Shown here piece after piece: positions 1 to 4,452 of a stretch of DNA of 6,603 bases. How positions within the stretch are numbered: position 1 is the first letter of the stretch; every line of letters begins with the position of its first letter. The translations under genes and the position numbers were made by a program. The stretch is from Candidatus Aenigmatarchaeota archaeon (GTDB lineage Archaea > Aenigmatarchaeota > Aenigmatarchaeia > QMZP01): assembly GCA_016198605.1 (NCBI GenBank), contig JACQIG010000090.1, positions 1 through 6,603 of the forward strand. Direction: 5' to 3'. Below the pieces are notes generated by a model, which saw only the letters and a program-made list of their open reading frames with translations, was not told the DNA's origin and did not search any database.

Positions 1-825
1 CTAGTGCCGCAAGTATCAGGAACCAACGGCACAGCGGTCAACCTCACGTGGGGAGGCGCTGCACAGACAGACACAGATAACATAACTGTCGGCAGGGTCT
101 CGTACAACCTGAAAGTAGAGAACTCCACAGGCTACACAACCTTGACATTCAGGCTCAAGGACCTTGTGCAGCCCGGCGTATCAGACAACCCCGCAGTCCT
201 CTTCATAGAGAACGAGGACGACGACAACAACTTCGAGGCGATAATCATCCCGACCGGCAACAGCGCCGAAGGGAAGATACAGGCCGATGCGTCAAACATC
301 GCCTTCACCTCGGCTGGAACAAACGTCGGCACGTTCGAGACGACAGAGGATTCAGACGTTGCGAGGGCTGTTGACGAGTGGGGAACGCTTGTCGAGAGGA
401 ACACGGACAACGAGGACCTTGCCACGATATGGTACCCTAGGGAACAGGCCGTTGCTGATGTAGCACTAGGACCTGACCCTGTGTTTGGCGGAGGCGCCGG
501 CACAGGCGGCACCGTACAGGCAGCAGTGAAGATACAGAACCCGGTAGCTAAGCTCGCTTCAGAAGTTCCGGCCACATCGGCCCTTCCGATGGACCTGATA
601 CTAGTCGGAGGACCTTGCGCCAACTCAGTTGTTGCATCCCTACTTCAGGGAGGCGCAGCTGCGGACCAATGCGCGACATGGGACCACAACACAGGCATCA
701 TAAGGGTGGTCAACAACGCGTTCGGTTCAGGCAAGAAGGCCCTTATAGTAGCAGGCACGGATGCCACGGACACAAGAGGCCTGGCAGCAAGGGTGATGAG
801 GGGAGAACTCTCATTTAGCGACTGA
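1..825 (+). CDS. S-layer protein, C-terminal part (5' truncated by window edge)
   Basis: The reading frame is open from the first base, so this is the last 274 residues of a longer protein; the GTG at position 4 is probably an internal valine. The family forms the paracrystalline cell-surface coat of archaea. The last ~80 residues fit the archaeal S-layer C-terminal pattern: LILVGGPCANSVV, then a Cys (DQCATW), a short strand, AFGSGKKALIVAG and DATDTRGLAARV. Upstream lie beta-rich, Ser/Thr/Asn-rich sequence, an acidic stretch (ENEDDDNN) that could bind Ca2+, and several N-x-S/T sequons (NLT, NIT, NST, NTT-free; also HNTG) that could be N-glycosylated. The protein ends in a soluble tail without a C-terminal membrane helix, so it is presumably held in the lattice by its N-terminal part or by other proteins. 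Family call from the C-terminal motif; confident. It is followed by a T-rich terminator, so it is likely the last gene of its unit. Confidence 0.88.
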   Translation, partial: LVPQVSGTNGTAVNLTWGGAAQTDTDNITVGRVSYNLKVENSTGYTTLTFRLKDLVQPGVSDNPAVLFIENEDDDNNFEAIIIPTGNSAEGKIQADASNIAFTSAGTNVGTFETTEDSDVARAVDEWGTLVERNTDNEDLATIWYPREQAVADVALGPDPVFGGGAGTGGTVQAAVKIQNPVAKLASEVPATSALPMDLILVGGPCANSVVASLLQGGAAADQCATWDHNTGIIRVVNNAFGSGKKALIVAGTDATDTRGLAARVMRGELSFSD

Positions 826-859
826 GCAACCAACCGTCTAGCCAAGAAAGGAATTTGAA

Positions 860-883
860 TTTTTTTCTTTCTTTTTCTTTTTT
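860..883 (+). terminator. T-rich terminator of the S-layer gene
   Basis: Within 60 bp after the S-layer stop codon the plus strand has 24 bases that are T apart from three C residues. Archaeal RNA polymerase terminates at T-rich tracts without needing a hairpin, and highly expressed S-layer genes commonly carry such tracts. Confidence 0.7.
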
Positions 884-934
884 ATCCGCCTAGCGAAAGC
901 GCTGGCAGTGTGGGATTACATTAACTTCCGAGTG

Positions 935-963
935 ATAAAGCGCCAAGGGTTTAACGCTTTTAT
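935..963 (+). promoter_or_regulatory. Inverted repeat overlapping the TATA box of the 27-aa protein gene
   Basis: ATAAAGCG (935-942) and CGCTTTTAT (955-963) are near-perfect inverted copies (one extra T) separated by 12 bases. The right arm contains the start of the TATA element. A regulator binding here would overlap TBP/TFB, so it could be a repressor operator. No regulator is encoded in the window, and chance similarity of A/T-rich arms is possible. Confidence 0.3.
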
Positions 964-964
964 A
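958..964 (+). promoter_or_regulatory. TATA box for the 27-aa protein gene
   Basis: TTTTATA followed by CCC lies about 58 nt before the ATG at 1019. With the usual TATA-to-start-site distance of about 25 nt, transcription would begin near 985-990, giving a 5' leader of roughly 30 nt that contains the Shine-Dalgarno site. The other transcription units in this window appear to be leaderless, so this leader stands out. Confidence 0.55.
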
Positions 965-1005
965 CCCAACCCCCTGATAATATTTAGTAGTTCTTTCAAA
1001 AGCTA

Positions 1006-1012
1006 GGGAGGT
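1006..1012 (+). promoter_or_regulatory. Shine-Dalgarno site of the 27-aa protein gene
   Basis: GGGAGGT sits 6 nt before the ATG at 1019, an excellent match to the archaeal 16S rRNA 3' end. It fixes the start codon and is the main evidence that this very short frame is translated. Confidence 0.75.
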
Positions 1013-1018
1013 CATTCC

Positions 1019-1102
1019 ATGGCAGCCAAGAAGAAGAAAGCCGCGCCAGCCAAGAAGAAGCAGGCGGAGGAAGAAGAGGAAGAATCCGAAGAGGAGTGGT
1101 AA
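1019..1102 (+). CDS. 27-residue charge-segregated Lys/Glu microprotein
   Basis: Function not recognised. The frame starts with ATG behind a strong Shine-Dalgarno site and ends with TAA. The N-terminal half carries all 7 lysines in two blocks (KKKK at 4-7, KKK at 12-14) linked by AAPA. The C-terminal half carries 9 glutamates (17-22 and 24-26) interrupted by one Ser, and the protein ends in Trp. There is no hydrophobic stretch, signal peptide or Cys. The net charge is about -2, with the charges fully separated. The Lys/Ala/Pro part resembles the basic tails of DNA- or RNA-binding proteins such as H1-like proteins; the acidic tail could shield it or bind a basic partner. Those roles are inference. 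It stands alone with its own TATA box and a T-rich terminator, which suggests strong independent expression. Both amino acids are encoded by mixed synonymous codons (AAG/AAA, GAG/GAA), so it is not a simple nucleotide repeat. Confidence 0.75.
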   Translation: MAAKKKKAAPAKKKQAEEEEEESEEEW

Positions 1103-1114
1103 TGCTTATCGGGG

Positions 1115-1152
1115 CTTTTGATTTTTACCCCTTTATCTTTATTTTATTCTTT
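1115..1152 (+). terminator. T-rich terminator of the 27-aa protein gene
   Basis: Starting 13 bp after the stop codon there are several T runs (CTTTTGATTTTT, then TTTATCTTTATTTTATTCTTT). This is typical of archaeal intrinsic termination and closes a transcription unit that encodes only the 27-residue protein. Confidence 0.6.
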
Positions 1153-1170
1153 GGCAGCCTTAGCCTTTAA

Positions 1171-1219
1171 CCAGCAGGCTGGCGTCCTTTATTGACCTGA
1201 GCGCCTCGCAGGGCGAGGC
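1171..1219. other. Two short hairpins between convergent genes
   Basis: CCAGC-AG-GCTGG (1171-1182) and GCCTCGC-AGG-GCGAGGC (1203-1219, 7-bp GC-rich stem, 3-nt loop) lie between the 3' end of the 27-aa gene and the 3' end of the minus-strand surface protein gene. They may act in 3'-end formation or stability of the minus-strand mRNA. No T-tract follows on the minus strand and I recognise no RNA family; the rest of 1153-1271 shows no gene. Confidence 0.3.
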
Positions 1220-1271
1220 CCAATACGGCATACCTAAGCCACAGCTATTCCTTTCCGGGTGCTCATGCACA

Positions 1272-2843
1272 CTACCTCCTAAGCCTTGCCGCGGCAAGGA
1301 AAAGCAGGACGAGCACCGCTGCAGCAAGCGTGAGCAGCTGGACCTTCTGGTCAGAGAACACGTCCGCTAGGGCGTTGTATATTGACCTGAAGGTGTCCCC
1401 TAGCGTGCCCACGGTGCCAGTGGAGGGCTTTGAGACGAAGAAGCTGACGGTTTCCCTGAAGGTCCTGCCGCCGCCTTCCACCTCTATCTCAATTGAGTAG
1501 TCTCCCGTCTCCTTCGGGGCCACGAATACGTAAACAGTGTCCCTGCCAGAAACCTCGAACTCGCCGCCGAAGTCAAGCCAGTCCTGCGGGACGCCGGAAA
1601 CGTCCATGGTGAACGTCCTCCCGGGGATTGCGGCTATGTCTATAGGGACTGCCTTGCCGGCCCCCAGCTCTACGTCAAATGACTCAAGCGGGAAATCAAC
1701 AGAAAGCTCAGGCTGCGGGGAAGGCGTTTCAAATGCTGGGCTTGGCCCGACGGTCCTGATAACGTCTATTGAGTTGACATTGACGGCTATCCTGTCCCTG
1801 TTCGCGCACGTGCCTGCCACCGAATTGGCCTCAAGCGTGACCGTATGGAGCCCTGCCGGGACGGAGAACTGCAGGTTCTTTGTCAGGAGCCTGTCTGGCT
1901 CCACTATACCGTTCTCGGTGGCGGCTATCCTGCCGTCCACGGTCAGCACAAGGGACACGCTTTCACTCAGAAGGCCGGTGTTGCTTACTTCAGCCGTGGC
2001 TGTAGCTGGCCTGTTGGCCACTATGCTGTCCGGGAAGTCAAACCTGCTTATGAAAAGGCTGCATGCCGAGCCCACCGTGGGCGCTGTCCCTGGAGGCTGT
2101 GTTGCAGGCGGCTGGCCTGTTAGGTCGCTCGGATTCACCCTCGCCAGCTCGGAGTCCTGCCTCTCCGCAAAGCAGTCCTCGGTGAATGCCTTTACCCTGG
2201 CCACTATCCTGAACGTGCCGGCCTCATTGAAGCTGAAGTCCCTGGTGAAAAGGAACGCCTCGTTCCGTTTCAGTGTGAACCTCTGCGTATGGACCAGCCT
2301 GCTCTCCACGAGCACGTCCATCCTGACCTCTTCGGTGACACGGCCGTCATTCCTTATGTCTGCGAACATGTGGAACAGGTTCTCCCTGTCAAGGTCCCTG
2401 TCAAGGTCAAAGTCATCAAAGGTGATGCTGCATCCCGTAGTCGCAGGCTCCACTGTAAGCCTGGTGAACTCGCTGTCTGCTGACGAACAGCCGAACGTGT
2501 TGGCCTCGGCCTTCAGCTGCAGCGTGTGGTCCCCCTTGTCATCCTCTATGAACGTGAGGCTGCCAGTGTTGCTCTCCCCCGGGAGGAGCGTCTTGTCAAG
2601 GGACCTTATTATCCTGTTGTCCTCGAGTAGCGTCACTGTCACCCTCGCCTCTTTGGTGCCGAAATTGAACACGGTGAACGTCACTGTGAATTCAGAGTCC
2701 TCCTCTATGAAGTTGGTGACGTCAAACTGGGTTATCCTTACAGCGCAGGAGGAGAATCCCCTGGAGCTGACAGTGGCGCCTGCCGTGCCCTGGAAGGCGA
2801 GGGCGGCAACTACCATTACCGTGAGCAATGCCCCTAATTTCAT
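1272..2843 (-). CDS. Exported, membrane-anchored surface protein with three CARDB-like domains
   Basis: This 523-residue protein has an N-terminal signal peptide (short basic start, hydrophobic 4-18, AGA-like cleavage region near 21-23). Three CARDB-like beta-sandwich domains follow at about 31-132, 136-236 and 259-357, with the typical 'N.G......V.L' and 'L.PGE' features (NFGTKEARVTVTL; LLPGES). Each domain is bracketed by two Cys: 33/119, 138/224 and 261/346, spaced 86, 86 and 85 residues, so one disulfide per domain is likely. A Pro/Thr linker (244-257) separates domains 2 and 3. A fourth, Cys-free beta domain at about 378-471 (GVPQDWLDF, YVFVAPKETGDYS) resembles NEW3-type Ig-like domains. 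A C-terminal helix (about 501-518) ending in RLRR anchors it, leaving nearly the whole protein outside. The likely role is structural or adhesive at the cell surface; no enzyme motif is visible. ATG start chosen because the TATA box lies 25 nt upstream and the signal peptide begins there. Confidence 0.8.
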   Translation of the reverse strand: MKLGALLTVMVVAALAFQGTAGATVSSRGFSSCAVRITQFDVTNFIEEDSEFTVTFTVFNFGTKEARVTVTLLEDNRIIRSLDKTLLPGESNTGSLTFIEDDKGDHTLQLKAEANTFGCSSADSEFTRLTVEPATTGCSITFDDFDLDRDLDRENLFHMFADIRNDGRVTEEVRMDVLVESRLVHTQRFTLKRNEAFLFTRDFSFNEAGTFRIVARVKAFTEDCFAERQDSELARVNPSDLTGQPPATQPPGTAPTVGSACSLFISRFDFPDSIVANRPATATAEVSNTGLLSESVSLVLTVDGRIAATENGIVEPDRLLTKNLQFSVPAGLHTVTLEANSVAGTCANRDRIAVNVNSIDVIRTVGPSPAFETPSPQPELSVDFPLESFDVELGAGKAVPIDIAAIPGRTFTMDVSGVPQDWLDFGGEFEVSGRDTVYVFVAPKETGDYSIEIEVEGGGRTFRETVSFFVSKPSTGTVGTLGDTFRSIYNALADVFSDQKVQLLTLAAAVLVLLFLAAARLRR

Positions 2844-2864
2844 GCACTACTATTAGATGATAAC

Positions 2865-2872
2865 TTTATAAA
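2865..2872 (-). promoter_or_regulatory. TATA box of the surface protein gene (leaderless)
   Basis: On the minus strand the sequence reads CCTTTATAAAG. Its TTTATAAA core is centred about 25 nt before the ATG at 2843, so transcription should start at or next to the start codon. No Shine-Dalgarno site precedes the ATG. The core is a perfect palindrome (CTTTATAAAG, 2864-2873). Confidence 0.6.
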
Positions 2873-2880
2873 GGTTTCTG

Positions 2881-2888
2881 CATATAAG
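2881..2888 (+). promoter_or_regulatory. TATA box of the DoxX-family gene (leaderless)
   Basis: CATATAAG is centred about 25 nt before the ATG at 2910, with no Shine-Dalgarno site in between, which fits leaderless transcription. It lies only 8 bp from the TATA box of the divergent surface protein gene. Confidence 0.6.
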
Positions 2889-2909
2889 AGCCCCCGGCCA
2901 ACTATTGGC

Positions 2910-3401
2910 ATGGCTGTGGAGGCGGAGCAGAAGATCTGGGTGCTATTGAGGCTGGGCCTTGGCTGGATATTCTTCTGGGCGTTCATTGACAAGCTCCTTG
3001 GGCTGGGCTTTGCCACAAAATCTAGCGGCGCATGGATAAACGGCGGCTCCCCCACATTAGGCTTCCTCAGCTTCGGGACAGCGGGGCCCCTTGCAGGGCT
3101 CTATAAGGGCATTGCCGGCAACCTGCTGGTAGACTGGCTATTCATGCTCGGCTTGCTGTTCGTTGGCGCGGCGCTCCTGCTTGGCATATTAAACCGCATG
3201 TCAGGGTATCTTGGCGCGCTGCTCATGCTCCTTATATGGACATCCGCCCTCCTCCCGGAGAACAACCCCATGCTTGACGACCACATAATATACGCCATAG
3301 CGCTGGTAGGCATATCAATAGTCAGGCCGGGGAAGTGGTACGGGCTTGGCGAAAGATGGGCCAGGACGGCGATAGTCAGGAAATGCCCTGTTCTTGAGTG
3401 A
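2910..3401 (+). CDS. DoxX-family integral membrane protein
   Basis: The 163-residue protein has four predicted membrane helices (about 9-28, 73-93, 97-115, 123-139), the usual size and layout of the DoxX family. Family-like sequence includes RLGLGWIFFWAFIDKLLGLGFAT after helix 1 (split here by the first loop), the loop AWINGGSPTLGFLSFGT, LVDWLFMLGLL, and the conserved LPENNPMLDDHIIYA before helix 4. Members are related to the DoxD subunit of thiosulfate:quinone oxidoreductase, but most archaeal and bacterial copies have no proven activity; links to redox or sulfur stress are known for some. No DoxA partner is present, so I do not assign that enzyme. The C-terminus is basic and probably cytoplasmic. 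It is divergent from the surface protein gene and 38 bp upstream of the DUF357 gene, which has its own possible TATA box. Confidence 0.82.
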   Translation: MAVEAEQKIWVLLRLGLGWIFFWAFIDKLLGLGFATKSSGAWINGGSPTLGFLSFGTAGPLAGLYKGIAGNLLVDWLFMLGLLFVGAALLLGILNRMSGYLGALLMLLIWTSALLPENNPMLDDHIIYAIALVGISIVRPGKWYGLGERWARTAIVRKCPVLE

Positions 3402-3405
3402 GGCG

Positions 3406-3413
3406 GATATAAG
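3406..3413 (+). promoter_or_regulatory. Possible TATA box of the DUF357 gene
   Basis: GATATAAG directly after the DoxX stop codon is centred about 30 nt before the ATG at 3440, so transcription would start within a few bases of the start codon. No Shine-Dalgarno site precedes that ATG. Read-through from the DoxX gene is also possible. Confidence 0.45.
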
Positions 3414-3439
3414 CTGCCAAAAGCCTTATACCATATATC

Positions 3440-3688
3440 ATGCCACTGGAAACAGACCTGGAAAGGGAGACTGCAAAACAGCTGGAGAAACTGGAGGATG
3501 AGGTTTCGCATATAGAGGCCCCTTCTGACAAGAAGGTAAAGAATGAAATAATCAATATCAAGGCCTATATCAGCGACTGCAGGCATTTCCTGGAGAATGG
3601 CGACCTCATGCGCGCCTTCGAGGCCATAGTCTTCGCCTGGGGGATTTACGAAACTCTGCTTTCCCTTGGAGCGGTGGCAGGTAAATAA
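3440..3688 (+). CDS. DUF357 family small helical protein
   Basis: This 82-residue protein matches the DUF357 family, small all-helical proteins found mostly in archaea and of unknown function. The N-terminal half is a charged amphipathic helix (RETAKQLEKLEDEVSHIE). The family core follows: helix INIKAYISDCRHFLENGD (about 38-55), then LMRAFEAIVFAWGIYETLLSLG (about 56-77), i.e. the Y..D..HF...GD...AFE....A.G......LG signature. Length is normal for the family, so it appears complete. The stop codon lies 1 bp from the stop of the convergent toxin gene. A second, broken copy of the same C-terminal region lies about 700 bp downstream on the same strand, beyond the toxin-antitoxin pair. Confidence 0.82.
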   Translation: MPLETDLERETAKQLEKLEDEVSHIEAPSDKKVKNEIINIKAYISDCRHFLENGDLMRAFEAIVFAWGIYETLLSLGAVAGK

Positions 3689-3689
3689 C

Positions 3690-3711
3690 CTATCCCCTTA
3701 AAGGGGCATAG
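3690..3711. terminator. Inverted repeat at convergent gene ends, possible bidirectional terminator
   Basis: CTAT-CCCC-TTAAA-GGGG-c-ATAG forms an 8-bp stem with one bulge. It begins 1 bp after the DUF357 stop and includes the stop and last codons of the convergent toxin gene. It could end transcripts from both sides or protect their 3' ends. No long T-tract follows, so the call is tentative. Confidence 0.4.
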
Positions 3712-4031
3712 ACAACAGAATTGGCAATTTCATGTGGTTTGTAAACCAGCAACAGCTTTTCTACCTCCCTTATAATGTCCCCTGTATCCAGCCTTCTCGT
3801 GAGAAATATTATGCCTTTATGTGGGACACTGGAGGACAAGACAATAAAATCCTTGTCCATTGTTATCACAGCCCTGCCGTTTTTATTTGCAAATTCCAGA
3901 ATCTCCCTGTCAGGAGAGCTCCTCAGATTCGTTTCAATGACAGATATGATATCAACCCCGCGCAACTTAAGCTTTTGAAAGGCAGGCAGGTCTATATGTT
4001 CGTCTGCCAGAAATCTGATTTCAGTCGCCAT
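3690..4031 (-). CDS. DUF5615 PIN-like toxin of a DUF433/DUF5615 toxin-antitoxin pair
   Basis: The 113-residue protein is full length for the DUF5615 family, PIN-like putative ribonucleases paired with DUF433 proteins. Candidate metal-binding acids are all present: D10/E11 in RFLADEHID, D41 in SSPDREIL and D59/D61 in ITMDKDF. The middle and end show the usual PHKGIIFL strand and a helix (IIREVEKLLLVY). Activity is therefore plausible: RNA cleavage in the cytoplasm when the antitoxin is lost, by analogy with VapC (inference). The ATG lies inside the end of the upstream antitoxin gene (11-nt overlap), so the two are translationally coupled. The pair looks more A/T-rich than the neighbouring genes, in line with horizontal transfer. 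The gene ends 1 bp from the convergent DUF357 gene. Confidence 0.85.
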   Translation of the reverse strand: MATEIRFLADEHIDLPAFQKLKLRGVDIISVIETNLRSSPDREILEFANKNGRAVITMDKDFIVLSSSVPHKGIIFLTRRLDTGDIIREVEKLLLVYKPHEIANSVVYAPLRG

Positions 4032-4293
4032 GCCTCAGCCTTTCTACAAAATCTTTGTGCTCCCTTATTTCCGCCTTTATTTCCTCGGAATGCTCGTAGT
4101 AATATGCAAGGGCAGCGAATACCTGCGCAAGAGAAATGCCGAAAGATTCCGCTATTCTTTCAGGATTATAGCCCAGGAATTCATACTCTTCAACAACGTC
4201 CATTACCCTTATCCTAGTCCCTTCTATTCTTGGCGACCCGCCGCATACTTCCTTGTCCGTGACTATCCTTGATTTGATTTGCAGTGATTCCAT
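4021..4293 (-). CDS. DUF433 antitoxin
   Basis: This 90-residue protein fits DUF433, the usual partner of DUF5615 toxins. The family pattern is clear: IVTDKEVCGGSPRIEGTRIRV (split: IVTDKEVCGGSPRI at 10-23 and EGTRIRV at 24-30), then MDVVEEYEFLGYNPERIAESF (31-51, broken around G41) and the helix-turn-helix-like ISLAQVFAALAYYYEHSEEI (53-72). DUF433 proteins are thought to bind DNA through this helical part and to neutralise the toxin with their tail; here the tail is charged (AEIREHKDFVERLRHGD). It probably represses its own promoter, as is normal for such modules (inference). The ATG start is supported by a TATA box 25 nt upstream. It overlaps the toxin gene by 11 nt in the order antitoxin first. 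Confidence 0.85.
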   Translation of the reverse strand: MESLQIKSRIVTDKEVCGGSPRIEGTRIRVMDVVEEYEFLGYNPERIAESFGISLAQVFAALAYYYEHSEEIKAEIREHKDFVERLRHGD

Positions 4294-4313
4294 ATTTTAT
4301 AATGCCATTCTGC

Positions 4314-4321
4314 ACATATAA
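4314..4321 (-). promoter_or_regulatory. TATA box of the antitoxin-toxin operon (leaderless)
   Basis: On the minus strand GCTTATATG is centred about 25 nt before the antitoxin ATG at 4293, with no Shine-Dalgarno site. It adjoins the broken end of the DUF357 relic on the opposite strand, so the junction supplied or preserved this promoter. Confidence 0.55.
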
Positions 4322-4402
4322 GCATTTCTCGCCTGGGGGGGGGGAATCTATGAGACGCTGTTGTCATTGGGGCTGATAGCAAACGGTACAAGCTCTTTGT
4401 AA
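4322..4402 (+). pseudogene. C-terminal relic of a second DUF357 gene
   Basis: The plus-strand frame reads AFLAWGGGIYETLLSLG and then LIANGTSSL to a TAA stop. This matches the end of the intact DUF357 protein at 3440-3688 (IVFAWGIYETLLSLGAVAGK). All nine residues of IYETLLSLG are identical, yet eight of nine codons differ at synonymous positions. The copy thus diverged for a long time while still coding and is not a recent duplication. Everything upstream is gone: an in-frame TAA at 4319-4321, inside the antitoxin TATA box, precedes it. The WG repeat is expanded by a G10 tract (4335-4344), six G more than needed, i.e. two extra Gly codons in frame. The last ~9 residues probably come from the neighbouring RelE relic read in antisense. 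Confidence 0.7.
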
Positions 4403-4452
4403 ATGTTCTTTCTGTGTCCAATTATGAACCTATAATCCCCGATACGGAATCC
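4348..4452 (-). pseudogene. C-terminal relic of a RelE-family toxin
   Basis: On the minus strand, starting at the stop codon of the ABC permease gene, a frame reads GFRIGDYRFI followed directly by IGHRKNIYKEL (4452 to 4390) and then unrelated sequence to TAG at 4348-4350. The two blocks match the two last conserved segments of RelE/ParE toxins (the 'YR.R.GDYRVIY' strand and the 'VGHR..VYK' end). In intact proteins roughly 10-15 residues separate them; here they are fused, so an internal in-frame deletion has removed the connecting strand. The N-terminal two thirds and any antitoxin gene are missing. It has no start codon or Shine-Dalgarno site of its own, so it is very likely a non-functional remnant. 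Confidence 0.65.

Noticed and set aside
132..623. Minus-strand open frame opposite the S-layer gene
   Set aside because: Shadow of the well-supported S-layer frame; low-complexity translation without motifs.
1537..2856. Long plus-strand open frame (439 codons) opposite the surface protein gene
   Set aside because: It is the antisense of a gene with a clear signal peptide, repeated domains and membrane anchor; its own translation is Ser/Thr/Leu-rich with no recognisable domain, and it has no promoter or Shine-Dalgarno site.
3101..3586. Minus-strand open frame across the DoxX and DUF357 genes
   Set aside because: It spans two recognisable plus-strand genes and the promoter between them, with no motif of its own.
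3732..4217. Plus-strand open frame opposite the toxin and antitoxin genes
   Set aside because: Toxin and antitoxin both match families over their full length and overlap as expected; the plus-strand translation shows no family features.
4348..4452. Possibility that the RelE-like tail is a functional short peptide or translational extension of the permease
   Set aside because: It is in a different frame from the permease, lacks a start codon and ribosome binding site, and lacks an internal segment needed for the RelE fold.
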